Part shown: in pieces, positions 51,610 to 60,098 of the stretch
Numbering within the stretch: position 1 is the stretch's first letter
Layout of the letters: every line of letters begins with the position of its first letter
Source: CAYLLT01 sp964384465
GTDB lineage: Bacteria > Planctomycetota > Phycisphaerae > UBA1845 > PWPN01
Direction of reading: 5' to 3'
Assembly: GCA_964384465.1 (NCBI GenBank)
Contig: CAYLLT010000019.1
Location: forward strand, 3,641-67,640
Length of the DNA: 64,000 bases
Made by a program: the position numbers and the translations under genes
The notes under the pieces: generated by a model
What the model was told of the DNA's origin: nothing
Seen by the model: only the letters and a program-made list of their open reading frames with translations
Database searches by the model: none

Positions 51610-52944
51610 GTACGTGAGCAACTTGTTGGCGTCGGGGTCGTTGGTGACTTGTTCCTTTTCGGCGTCCCAGGCGAGGTAGCGTTTGCGGTCCAGGGCGAGG
51701 TTGCCGAGGAGGGTGGCGGTGGTGGAGCGGTGGCCGGTTTCGACGGGGCAGTTGCATGGTTTGCGGGTCTTCACGCAATCCAGAAAGTTGCGGGTGTGGA
51801 GGACGACATCGTCGTTCTTGCCGGTTTCGACCAGGGCTTTGCCGGCGGGGCGCGTCGCGCGGAGCTGGGCGCTGACTTCCTTCCGGCGCAGCGGGCTGAG
51901 CGCGGGCTTGACCTCGGTGCGGACATCTTGCGGCACGATCTCGATCCGGCCGCCGCGATAGTACAGCGTGCCTTCGGTGCCTCGGAATTCGACCTCGGCA
52001 CCCTTGGCGTCCGCGGGGGCGTCGTTGGCGTTGAACTGTGAGAACGTCACTAAAGTGTCGCCGGGATAATCCCAGATCACTTCCATCGTGTCCGGCACCT
52101 CGCGGTTGTCATCGACGGCATAACGACCGCCGGCCGCGAACACGCCTCGCGGCGCGTCCTGCCCCAGCGCCCAGTGGATCAGGTCCAGGTAGTGCGTGCC
52201 CATATTCGTTAACTGCCCGCCCGAGTATTCGCGGAACCAGCGGAACTTGTAGAAACAGCGGTTCTCGTTGTAGGGCACCTTCCGCGCCGGTCCGAGCCAA
52301 AGATCCCAATCGAGTTCGGCCGGCGGGGAGCTGTCGGCCGGCTTGCCGTTACCCATCGGCGATTCGTTGGAGAGATGAAAGCAGCGGCAGACGGTCACCT
52401 TGCCGATTGCACCGGACTGGATCAGCTCGACGATTCGCCGGCAGATCGGGCTCGACCGCCGCTGCACGCCCATCTGCGTCACGCGGCTGTGCTCCTTGGC
52501 CGCGTGGATCATCTTTCGCCCTTCGGCGATCATCAGCGAGAGCGGCTTCTCGACGTAGACGTCCTTGCCGGCGGCGCAGGCGTCCACGAACTGAAGCGCG
52601 TGCCAGTGGTCGGGCGTGGCGATCACCACGGCGTCAACATCTTTGCGGTCAAGAACCTTTCGGTAGTCTTTGGTGGTGAAGGGGTCGCCGCCGACCTTCT
52701 GCTTCGCGAACTCGACGTACGGCGAATACACATCGCACACCGCGGTGAATACGACGTCTTGATGCGGTTGAAACCCATCGATCAACTGGTCGCCGCGATT
52801 GCCCACGCCGATGATGCCGAGCTGCACGCGCTCGTTGGCCGGGAACGCAGACAATGCTGATCGTCTGCTGGCCGCTGCGGCTCCCGCTGCGAGCACGCCG
52901 GCCGAGAAGTTGCGTCGCGTGATTCGCGTGATTCTGCTGGACAT
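51580..52944 (-). CDS. Gfo/Idh/MocA-family oxidoreductase with Tat-type signal
   Basis: NAD(P)-dependent sugar or inositol oxidoreductase-like protein of 454 residues, probably exported folded. The N-terminus has a twin-arginine motif (RITRRNFSAGVLAAGAAAA). The Rossmann part shows VQLGIIGVGNRGDQLIDGF, DVDAVVIATPDHWHALQFVDACAAGKDVYVEKPLSL (EKP signature), and the C-terminal domain has YNENRCFYKFRWFREYSGGQLTNMGTHYLDLIHWALG. GGAGGGAAGTT before ATG 52944 fixes the start; the frame extends to 53163 but that part reads through a repeat. Many paralogues occur in planctomycetes for sugar catabolism; the substrate is not known. Confidence 0.92.
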   Translation of the reverse strand: MSSRITRITRRNFSAGVLAAGAAAASRRSALSAFPANERVQLGIIGVGNRGDQLIDGFQPHQDVVFTAVCDVYSPYVEFAKQKVGGDPFTTKDYRKVLDRKDVDAVVIATPDHWHALQFVDACAAGKDVYVEKPLSLMIAEGRKMIHAAKEHSRVTQMGVQRRSSPICRRIVELIQSGAIGKVTVCRCFHLSNESPMGNGKPADSSPPAELDWDLWLGPARKVPYNENRCFYKFRWFREYSGGQLTNMGTHYLDLIHWALGQDAPRGVFAAGGRYAVDDNREVPDTMEVIWDYPGDTLVTFSQFNANDAPADAKGAEVEFRGTEGTLYYRGGRIEIVPQDVRTEVKPALSPLRRKEVSAQLRATRPAGKALVETGKNDDVVLHTRNFLDCVKTRKPCNCPVETGHRSTTATLLGNLALDRKRYLAWDAEKEQVTNDPDANKLLTYEYRSPWKLA

Positions 52945-53032
52945 AACTTCCCTCCAAGGGTCGTCGATGTGGTTTGTACGGCGCATCAGCTTACCTGCGC
53001 GCCGATTGGCTTTCCATTTGCAGACCGACCTG

Positions 53033-53090
53033 CACGGGCGAGACGCCCTTGCCACAAAACACAACCACGGGCGAGACGCCCGTGCCACAC
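53033..53090. repeat. Palindromic repeat, family C, two tandem copies
   Basis: CACGGGCGAGACGCCCTTGCCAC and CCACGGGCGAGACGCCCGTG lie head to tail, each forming a GGGCG-aga-CGCCC hairpin. They are upstream of the Gfo/Idh gene and are translated in the longest upstream frame, giving VARASRP twice. Confidence 0.7.
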
Positions 53091-53099
53091 GCTGTGAAA

Positions 53100-54202
53100 T
53101 GGATGAACTTCGGCAGAGCCGACTGAGGTATCTTTCTTTTTTACATGAGGATACGGATGGCAACTTCGATCATTGCTGGAGACGGTCGGGAGGTTTTCAC
53201 AAGATGATACGGTCAGTAAAAAAGGCGTGCGGCACCCTGTACAAATTTGGCGCGGTCAAGGGTGCCGCAGCGAGTGGAAGACTGGTTTTTAAAAGTTCGG
53301 CAACCACCCCGTCAAGCTAATCACTTTATCGAGGTAAGCCGCCGACACCTTTACATTATATCAATCAGATTCGGCAAGATCACGCACGTTTTTGCTTGCC
53401 GATCAATAAATTCTAGGCACCTCTCCGTGAGAAATCGAATCCATTTCAAATGCCGAATTATTGAGGTCCGCTCCGCTTCACGTCGTCGGATTCTTGAACG
53501 CCCAAGCCACGATCCGCGCCGCGTGAACCCGCCAGATCAGCGACCCTGTGCCGGAGCAATACCACTGATCTAACGCCGAAGCCCATGCAAAGCCTATGCC
53601 ACACAGCTTCCGCAATACGATGTTCAACTTAAGTCATTTAATATCAATTGTTTACATGTATTATGCCGCTTTAGGAGATCTCCTCCACGATGTTGCAAAA
53701 AAACAACACTTGGACACATAAGGTTATACGGAGCAATAGCTTGAAAAGTTTCCGGGGGCTTGCAGACGATGCGTGCCCCTACTCGGTGAACAGTGAAAAC
53801 GCCGCCGCCTACGGGGCAGTGGCACGTGGCGGCAGGGTATAGAAATAACGCAGGGCGGGCAGTAACCCACGCCCGATCGGATCGAATGGGTGGAACCGGT
53901 CCCACCCTACATTTGATTTTCGGACTTCGATTCGTCAAGATAATAACCAGTGTTCCGACACACCTGAAATGACGGGTAGGTCGCGCCGATACGTTTTTAT
54001 GTCGGTGCGGTACGACAAAAAAGCACGCACAAAAACAGACTTGTGCGTGGCACCCGATATCGGTTTCACCCGTAGATTCAACCTGTGACGGACCACGAGG
54101 CCGGAGCCTAAGAAGCAGTTCATTTCCCGCCATTCATGCCCGCGGGCGCTTCCGACTCCAACCAGGACCGTCCGCACATCACTTCTCTTTGGGAGTTCAA
54201 TC
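53100..54202. other. 1.1-kb gene-free region rich in hairpins
   Basis: Lower GC than the surroundings, especially 53300-53660. Open frames here (for example 53624-54133 minus) have no family features or Shine-Dalgarno sequence. Hairpins seen: GCCCCTA...TACGGGGC (53776-53820), GGGCGGGCAGTAACCCACGCCC (53854-53875), GGGTGGAACCGGTCCCACCC (53888-53907) and a family J element (53973-54055). It may be a decayed region, perhaps containing regulatory RNA, but I cannot support a gene. Confidence 0.55.
53973..54055. repeat. Palindromic repeat, family J copy 1 (degenerate)
   Basis: CACGCACAA (54024-54032) pairs perfectly with TTGTGCGTG (54041-54049) around AAACAGAC, followed by GCACCC. A preceding GCGCCGATA...TGTCGGTGCG segment is an imperfect second hairpin. 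The layout resembles the better preserved copy at 58968-59057. Confidence 0.5.
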
Positions 54203-56068
54203 ATGCACTCGCTTATTTTGCGCACCGCCGCCGTCTCTGCCCTCTCGATCTCCTGGCTGCTCGTGGCCCCTGCCGCTGCCCTGCCGCTGGGCACGGCTTT
54301 CACCTACCAGGGCCGGCTCAAGAGCGGCGGCAGCCCGGCCAACGACAGCTACGACCTGCAGTTCACGCTCTACGATGTGGAAACGGTCGGCAGCATCGTC
54401 GCCGGGCCGGTCTGCGCCGACAACGTGAACGTCGCGGATGGCCTGTTCACCGTGCCGTTGGATTTCGGAGCGGCGGCCTTCAATGGCGACGCCCGCTGGC
54501 TGGACATCGGCGTGCGGGCGGACGCGACGGCGGGAAACTGCGGCGCCGGAGCCTATACGCCGCTGGTGCCGCGTCAGAAGTTGACCGGCGTGCCCTATGC
54601 CCTCTTCTCCACCGCTCCCTGGGCCACCAGCGGGGCCAACATTTCGAACACCAACACCGGCAACGTCGGTATCGGCACCAGCGCGCCGATGTCACCTCTG
54701 CACGTGACCACGGCCGGAACACCGGCGGTGTTCGCCGAGACTACCGGTGGCGCGGGAACCAACTTCGGCGTGATCGGCAGCAGCGCCAGCACCAGCGGAC
54801 GCGGCGTGCTGGGCACGGTGGGTGCGGCTTCGGGCGCGACCTACGGCGTGGTCGGCGAAAGTCAGAGCGCCATCGGCACCGGCGTGCGCGGCTGGGCCAA
54901 AGACACCACCGGACAGAATTATGGTGTGTACGGCCAGACCAGCAGTGTCAATGGCACCGGCGTCTACGGCCTCGCGCTGGCCAACACCGGCACGAATTAT
55001 GGTGTGTACGGCCAGACAGCCAGCACGAATGGCCGCGGCGTGTACGGCTTCGCCACCGCCGCCAGCGGGACAACCTACGGCGTCCACGGCCAAAACAACA
55101 GCACGGATGGCCGCGGCGTTTTCGGGGAAGCCACCGCCGCCAGCGGGACGAACTACGGCGTGTACGGCAGGAGCGACAGCCCCCAGGGATATGGCGTGTA
55201 TGGCGAGAGCGCCGACAACGCCGGCGTGTACGGCATCGCCACGGCCACCAGCGGCACCAACTACGGCGGTTTCTTTTGGTCCGACAGCACCTCCGGTCGC
55301 GGCGTCAACGGCACCGCCAACGCCGCCACCGGCTCCACTGTCGGCGGCATATTCCAGAGTTCAAGCACGTCCGGCATCGGCGTCAACGGCATCGCCAGCG
55401 CCCTCAGCGGCACCACCTACGGCGGCCGGTTCCTCAGTGCCAGCACTTCCGGCACCGCCGTACTCGGGTATGCCACCGGCCTCAGCGGCGCCAACTACGG
55501 CGTGTACGGCCAAACCAACAGCCCGGACGGCTACTCCGGCTATTTCCTCAACGGACTGATCTACTTGGGCGGCGATGTCGGCATTGGCGTCAGCAACCCG
55601 TTATTCCGGCTTCACCTCAGTCAGAACTCCGCCGCCAAGCCCACCAGCAACACGTGGACCATCTCGTCGGACCGCCGCCTCAAGAAGAACATCACGCCCA
55701 TCGACGGCGCGCTGGATCAACTTCTGCAATTGCACGGCGTGACCTATCAATGGATTCATCCTGAGGATCAAGGCGACATGGCCGGAACCTACACCGGCAT
55801 GATCGCGCAGGATGTGGAGAAAGTATTTCCCGAATGGATCAGCGAAGACAAGGACGGCTACAAGCACTTGACCGTCATCGGCTTCGAGGGTCTGGCCGTC
55901 GAAGCCCTGCGGCAACTTCGGACGGAGAAGGATTCACAGATACGGTCGCAACAACGTGAGATCGAAGTCCAGCGTGCGGCAATCGACTTGCTCCGCGAGC
56001 AGGTCCAGCGCCTCCAAGCGACCGTGCAGGCGTTGGCTGAGGATATCCACAACCAAGGAAATCGCTGA
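54203..56068 (+). CDS. Secreted repeat protein with C-terminal peptidase S74 chaperone domain
   Basis: Exported protein of 621 residues. Signal peptide (LLVAPAAALPLG), then an N-terminal module of about 110 residues (FTYQGRLKSGGSPANDSYDLQFTLYD ... GLFTVPLDFGAAAFNGDARWLDIGV ... PLVPRQKLTGVPYALFS) shared with the next gene. Residues 150-470 consist of about 14 repeats of around 22-24 residues with core YGVYGQT-x-S-x-x-GRGVYG-x-A. Then GYFLNGLIYLGGDVGIG leads to a peptidase_S74 domain (TISSDRRLKKNITPIDGALDQLLQL), an intramolecular chaperone that usually trims itself at a Ser in phage tail fibres. A coiled coil ends the protein. Likely a trimeric fibre-like surface protein. GGGAG supports ATG 54203. 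Confidence 0.83.
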   Translation: MHSLILRTAAVSALSISWLLVAPAAALPLGTAFTYQGRLKSGGSPANDSYDLQFTLYDVETVGSIVAGPVCADNVNVADGLFTVPLDFGAAAFNGDARWLDIGVRADATAGNCGAGAYTPLVPRQKLTGVPYALFSTAPWATSGANISNTNTGNVGIGTSAPMSPLHVTTAGTPAVFAETTGGAGTNFGVIGSSASTSGRGVLGTVGAASGATYGVVGESQSAIGTGVRGWAKDTTGQNYGVYGQTSSVNGTGVYGLALANTGTNYGVYGQTASTNGRGVYGFATAASGTTYGVHGQNNSTDGRGVFGEATAASGTNYGVYGRSDSPQGYGVYGESADNAGVYGIATATSGTNYGGFFWSDSTSGRGVNGTANAATGSTVGGIFQSSSTSGIGVNGIASALSGTTYGGRFLSASTSGTAVLGYATGLSGANYGVYGQTNSPDGYSGYFLNGLIYLGGDVGIGVSNPLFRLHLSQNSAAKPTSNTWTISSDRRLKKNITPIDGALDQLLQLHGVTYQWIHPEDQGDMAGTYTGMIAQDVEKVFPEWISEDKDGYKHLTVIGFEGLAVEALRQLRTEKDSQIRSQQREIEVQRAAIDLLREQVQRLQATVQALAEDIHNQGNR

Positions 56069-56179
56069 TGAAAAGTCCCATCGTTGTCGCGAGCCTCGCC
56101 GTGGTGAGCGCGGCATAACTGACATTCGCGAGCCCGCCCTGATGTTGCCAGTGCTTGCTTTCAAGAAAGGATGGTACCC

Positions 56180-58267
56180 ATGAACGCTCTCAGAACATTG
56201 CTGTGGATCGCAACGATTACAGTGCTGAACGGCGGCGCGCTGGCCCAGCCTACGCCGCTCAGCACCGCCGTCACTTACCAGGGCCAGCTCAAACAGAGCG
56301 GCAGCCCGGTCAGCAGCACGTGTGATCTGCAATTCAGTTTGTGGGACGATCCGACCAGCACCAATCCGGCCAACCAGATCGGCGGCACGCTGACCTTCAG
56401 CGGGGGCAACGCGGTCAGCATCAGCAACGGCCTGTTCACCGTCCAGCTCGATTTCGGCGCTGCGGCTTTCACCGGCGACGCCCGCTGGCTGCAAGTCGGC
56501 GTGGCCTGCCCGTCGGGCGGGCCTTTCACCACGCTCGGACCGCGCCAACAGGTTCTGGCCGCGCCGTATGCGCTGTTTGCCCGCACCGCGCCGTGGAGCG
56601 GCCTGTTGGGCGTTCCCGCCGGCTTCGCCGACGGCATCGACGATGTGGGCGGACTGGTGCTGCCGTTCAGCGCCAGCGCTGCCAGCTCGACCGCGCTGTT
56701 TGCCATTACCCAGACCGGCGACGGGCCGGCCGCCCTTTTCAAGGTCCAACCGCAGCCCGAGCCGCCCATGCCCATGCCGGCCATCGAGGCGATCAGCGCA
56801 ATCAGCGCGCCGGCGATCAAGGCCACGAACACGGGCGGCGGATCGGCCCTCGATGCGGTTCGGACCATCGTCGGCCCGCCGATAGCGCCGGTCATCCGCG
56901 CCACCAACAACGGCAGCGGTTCGGCGCTTGAAGCCGTATCTCAGGGTGTCCCAGACCCGGTCGATGCCCCCACTATTCAAGCCACCAATCTGGGCGACGG
57001 CCCGGCCCTCGATGCGGTCCGGGGCCACGTCGGTCCGCCGGAAGCGCCGGTCATCCGCGCGACCAACGACGGAGGCGGCCAGGGCATTCAGGCGACGAAT
57101 AACGGCAGTGCCGCGACGATCGAGGCCACCAACAACGGCGACGGCCCGGCGGCGGTGTTCATCATCGATCCGGAGCTTACCCCGGCGCCGGCGATCCGGG
57201 CTACGAATACGCACCTGGGCTCCGCGGCGCTTTTCGAGAAGATCGGGGGCATCGACCCGGGTTTCTGTCCGACCATCGACGCGACCAACAAGGTGGGCGG
57301 TTCGGCGATTGAAGCCGTATCCCAGGGTGTCCCAGACCCGATCGAAGCCCCCACGATTCAAGCCACCAATCTTGGTGCTGGGCCGGCCATCGACGCGGTT
57401 CGGACTATCGTCGGCCCGCCGGATGCGCCGGTCATCCGCGCCACCAACAACGGCAGCGGTTCGGCGATTGAAGCCGTATCTCAGGCTATCCCAGACCCGA
57501 TCAGTGCCCCCACGATTCAAGCCACCAATCTTGGCGGCGGGCCGGCCCTCGATGCGGTTCGGATCAACGTCGGCCCGCCGTCAGCGCCGGTCATCCGCGC
57601 CACCAACACCGGCCTGGGCATGGCCGTCGAGGCGGCCAGCGCGGACAGCGCCGCGACGATGCGGGCCACGAACACCGGCAGCGGACCGGCCCTCGAGGCG
57701 GTTCGGAACAACGTCGGCCCGCCGTCAGCGCCGGTCATCCGCGCCACCAACAACGGCCTGGGCATGGCCGTCGAGGCGGCCAGCGCGGACAGCGCCGCGA
57801 CCATGCGGGCGACGAACACGGGCGGCGGACCGGGCGTGTACGCCTCGGCCACCAGCGGCAACGCCATCCACGGCATCAGCACCGCCGGCTCGGCGGGCTA
57901 TTTCGAGGGCAACGTGCACCTCACCGGCAACCTGACCAAGGCCTATACCACCGGCACCTCCAGCCGGGCCGCGCCGATCGCCTACGCGAGCATCGATGGC
58001 CCGACCGGCATGGTGACCGCGGGCACACCCAACGTGAGCAGTGTGTGGGACAGCGCGAACCTGCGCTATGTGATCACCATCGCCGGGGAAGCCTACTCCT
58101 CCACCGGCTACATCACCACGGTCACGCCGATCGCCGGCGCCGCGCCGGAAGCCCTGTTCGCGGTCACCAGCAGCGGGTCTGGACAGCTCCGCGTTCGTAT
58201 CATGAGCCCGCCGTCGGGAACCACCGGTTTGCAGAGGCCATTCCAATTCATCACCTACAAGCCGTAA
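56180..58267 (+). CDS. Secreted repeat protein sharing the N-terminal module
   Basis: Exported protein of 695 residues beginning MNALRTLLWIATITVLNGGA. Its N-terminal module (VTYQGQLKQSGSPVSSTCDLQFSLWD, GLFTVQLDFGAAAFTGDARWLQVGVAC, LGPRQQVLAAPYALFA) is homologous to that of the preceding gene. The remainder is built from alternating units: ATN-x-G-x-G-x-A, and longer modules EAVSQGVPDP-x-x-APTIQATNLG and VGPP-x-APVIRATN. DNA modules near 56910, 57297 and 57456 are nearly identical, so the array expanded recently. No S74 domain is present; the C-terminus is a beta-rich module of 120 residues. ATG 56180 is used; ATG 56171 is also in frame. Probably a surface fibre or adhesin. Confidence 0.75.
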   Translation: MNALRTLLWIATITVLNGGALAQPTPLSTAVTYQGQLKQSGSPVSSTCDLQFSLWDDPTSTNPANQIGGTLTFSGGNAVSISNGLFTVQLDFGAAAFTGDARWLQVGVACPSGGPFTTLGPRQQVLAAPYALFARTAPWSGLLGVPAGFADGIDDVGGLVLPFSASAASSTALFAITQTGDGPAALFKVQPQPEPPMPMPAIEAISAISAPAIKATNTGGGSALDAVRTIVGPPIAPVIRATNNGSGSALEAVSQGVPDPVDAPTIQATNLGDGPALDAVRGHVGPPEAPVIRATNDGGGQGIQATNNGSAATIEATNNGDGPAAVFIIDPELTPAPAIRATNTHLGSAALFEKIGGIDPGFCPTIDATNKVGGSAIEAVSQGVPDPIEAPTIQATNLGAGPAIDAVRTIVGPPDAPVIRATNNGSGSAIEAVSQAIPDPISAPTIQATNLGGGPALDAVRINVGPPSAPVIRATNTGLGMAVEAASADSAATMRATNTGSGPALEAVRNNVGPPSAPVIRATNNGLGMAVEAASADSAATMRATNTGGGPGVYASATSGNAIHGISTAGSAGYFEGNVHLTGNLTKAYTTGTSSRAAPIAYASIDGPTGMVTAGTPNVSSVWDSANLRYVITIAGEAYSSTGYITTVTPIAGAAPEALFAVTSSGSGQLRVRIMSPPSGTTGLQRPFQFITYKP

Positions 58268-58341
58268 GGCAGGATAAGGAGACTTACCGTGAAGCGGACC
58301 TTTCAACGCTGTGGCTATTGTTGGATAATACCTCTATTTTA

Positions 58342-58402
58342 CCACCACCTACCGGCCCAGACCGGTCGGGTGGCCCATTCTTTGCGCCAGCAAAGGGTGG
58401 GG
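58342..58402. repeat. Palindromic repeat, family L
   Basis: Two hairpins in sequence: ACCGG-cccaga-CCGGT (58351-58366) and CTTTGC-gcca-GCAAAG (58380-58395), flanked by CCACCACC and GGGTGG, which can pair as an outer stem. It lies 75 bp after the secreted-repeat gene and has the same architecture as families A and J. Confidence 0.5.
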
Positions 58403-58452
58403 TCGCGATGATGGGAGATGGCGTCACCAGGTAACTTCGATACGATGGTTGT

Positions 58453-58690
58453 GTGCCCACTCGCGAACAGAACGAGCGCAAATTCGACCCATGGCGCGAT
58501 CCGCCCGGCGGCGGACGGTGCTACCGGCTGGATGTTCAAGGGCACCACGGCTGGCGGGCCCGCTATTCAAAGGAAGTTGACGAGCGCTCGCGTAACGGTT
58601 CGTTTCCGGCAGGAAATCCACGACGAAACCGGCCGGCTCGTCGAGGTCCATCGGAAGTTTCCAATTGATGAGGGTCATCGAAAGGTGTAG
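58453..58690 (+). pseudogene. First gene of a decayed two-gene cassette (frameshifted, about 79 codons)
   Basis: From GTG 58453 the reading frame gives MPTREQNERKFDPWRDPPGG then CYRLDVQGHHGWRARYSKEVD, and after about 58585 the +1 frame gives VTVRFRQEIHDETGRLVEVH and then KFPIDEGHRKV. The two halves look like parts of one small protein (pattern Y/D-x-x-G-x-x-GW-RARY-x-KEVD ... FRQEI-x-DE-x-GRLVE-x-H-x-KFP-x-D-x-GHR), split by a single extra base near 58582-58597. I believe such proteins occur in pairs with the next gene, but have no database support. Function unknown. Confidence 0.6.
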
Positions 58691-58699
58691 GATGGGCAC

Positions 58700-58956
58700 A
58701 TGCAAGTCACCCGGCAAATGGTGGCCGATCAGATCGTCAGCTACCTTCACGGCCGCGGGTCGCTCCCGCAACTGGTGGATTGGGCGGAGCGAGAGATCAT
58801 GACGGCGAGTTCGAGTCGCCCGCCGTTCGCGATGCGGTCGCACGGCTGGGCGTGGCGGATGTGCGGGCCTTTGGTCTGACCTGGGAAGATTGCCAGCGCT
58901 TGCTGCGCGATCTGGGTTTCGAGGCCCACGTGGAGATTGCACTGGTGAAAAGCTGA
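58700..58956 (+). pseudogene. Second gene of the decayed two-gene cassette (frameshifted, about 85 codons)
   Basis: ATG 58700 begins MQVTRQMVADQIVSYLHGRG and then QLVDWAEREIM. One base is missing near 58801; the shifted frame continues DGEFESPAVRDAVARLGVA, then FGLTWEDCQRLLRDLGF and HVEIALVKS to TGA 58954-58956. The assembled protein is helical, with a well conserved FGLTWEDC-x-x-LL-x-x-LG tail. It begins 9 bp after gene 1. Both members being hit by single indels suggests loss of selection. Confidence 0.6.
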
Positions 58957-58967
58957 CGCCCGCCGCC

Positions 58968-59057
58968 GGGTGGCACGCATCCCGATGTACATCGGGATTT
59001 TTGTGCGTGCGATCAGGGCGGAATGTACCGACAAAAAAGAACTTGTCGGTGCCACCC
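58968..59057. repeat. Palindromic repeat, family J copy 2 (three-way junction form)
   Basis: Outer arms GGGTGGCAC (58968-58976) and GTGCCACCC (59049-59057) are perfectly complementary. Inside are hairpin 1, GCACGCA-atcccgatgtacatcgggat-ttttGTGCGTGC, itself containing the palindrome ATCCCGATGTACATCGGGAT (58979-58998), and hairpin 2, ACCGACAA-aaaagaac-TTGTCGGT (59027-59050). Located just upstream of a secreted-protein gene. Confidence 0.75.
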
Positions 59058-59093
59058 AAGGCGTCATTCGCAAACTGACTTGGGAGGTACACA

Positions 59094-60098
59094 ATGAGAC
59101 GCGCGAAACGAATCACGGTTATCACGTTCGCTATCCTCTATGCCGCGACGGCGGCTTTCGCCTTAATCGGCGGGGGATATGATCTGACGTGGAATACGTT
59201 CGATGGCGGCGGCGGGACCAGCACCGGCGGTGGATATGAAGTCTCCGGCACGATCGGCCAGCCGGATGCGAGTGCGGCCGATGCGATGATCGGCGGAAGC
59301 TACTCGCTCACCGGCGGGTTCTGGGGCGGGATATCATCGGCCTGCGCGCGGACGGTCGCTGGCAGACAGGTATTTTACAACAATTCCTTCTACGACTCGG
59401 CGGCAGCGGCGTGCAACACACTCGTGGGCCAGACTTGCAGCGACAATACGGCGATCGCCACCGACAAGACGGCGCTCAACCCCGGCGCGACCGCGGGCAC
59501 CAGCAACTACATCAGTTTCAGCAGGGGCATCAACGGCTTGATGATCGACGTGTCGGCGGGCGCGGGTTGCAGCGCGCTGCCGGCCGGGCCGCTGGCCGCG
59601 TCGAATTTTGATTTCAAAATCGCCAACAGCGCCAACCTGGGCAGCTATGTCGCCGCGGCGGCGCCCACCAGCATCGACGTCACGCCCGGCGGCGGCACCG
59701 GCGGGGCGGACCGCATCAAAATCATCTGGGCGAACAACGCCATTCCCAATACCCGCTGGCTGCGGACGGTGGTGAAATCGAACGCCAATGGCGGTGCGTT
59801 GGACCTCGCGTCCGACAACGTGTTCTATTACGGTCTGGCCATCGGCGACAGTCTGACACCGGGCGTCACGCGCGTGGTGGTCAGCTCGACGGATGAGATC
59901 GACGCGCGCAATCATCCGCACAACAGTCTGAGCCGCGTGCCGGTGGCCACAAACTCCACGTACGCGGTGGCCAATGCGCCGGACGCCAAATACGACTATG
60001 ACAAGAGCAGCACGGTCAGCTCGACCGACGAGATCATCTCCCGCAACAACCCGGCGAACTCGGTGAGCGGTTTGCTACTGCTGAACCCAGCGCCGTGA
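59094..60098 (+). CDS. Secreted protein with planctomycetal Gly-rich N-terminal motif and dockerin-like C-terminus
   Basis: Exported protein of 334 residues. After the signal sequence (TVITFAILYAATAAFALIGG) comes a characteristic stretch, GYDLTWNTFDGGGGTSTGGG, then YEVSGTIGQPDASAADAMIGGSYSLTGGFWGG. A beta-rich region follows with several Cys that could form disulfides (CARTVAG, AACNTLVGQTCSDN). Near the end VVSSTDEIDARNHPHNSL and YDYDKSSTVSSTDEIISRNN form two calcium-loop-like repeats, a second type of dockerin-like module distinct from those at 36.2 and 46.2 kb. GGGAGG precedes ATG 59094. Substrate or ligand unknown. Confidence 0.75.
   Translation: MRRAKRITVITFAILYAATAAFALIGGGYDLTWNTFDGGGGTSTGGGYEVSGTIGQPDASAADAMIGGSYSLTGGFWGGISSACARTVAGRQVFYNNSFYDSAAAACNTLVGQTCSDNTAIATDKTALNPGATAGTSNYISFSRGINGLMIDVSAGAGCSALPAGPLAASNFDFKIANSANLGSYVAAAAPTSIDVTPGGGTGGADRIKIIWANNAIPNTRWLRTVVKSNANGGALDLASDNVFYYGLAIGDSLTPGVTRVVVSSTDEIDARNHPHNSLSRVPVATNSTYAVANAPDAKYDYDKSSTVSSTDEIISRNNPANSVSGLLLLNPAP

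Noticed and set aside
52945..53163. N-terminal extension of the Gfo/Idh protein
   Set aside because: Encoded by two family C palindromes; a good ribosome-binding site and a Tat signal at 52944 mark the true start.
53624..54133. 169-codon minus-strand frame
   Set aside because: Runs through several palindromes and shows repeat-derived peptides; no support as a gene.
54900..55560. Regular repeats considered as a CRISPR array
   Set aside because: The repeats are coding, with a period of about 66-72 bp and degenerate units; no constant repeat with unique spacers.
54136..55764. 542-codon frame overlapping the S74 fibre gene
   Set aside because: Arg/His/Arg-rich translation produced by the repeat array read in a second frame; the S74 gene has signal peptide and domain evidence.
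55934..57520. 528-codon minus-strand frame with repeated VVGGADDRRIRRAD segments
   Set aside because: Antisense reading of the ATN/VGPP repeats; repetition reflects the true plus-strand array.
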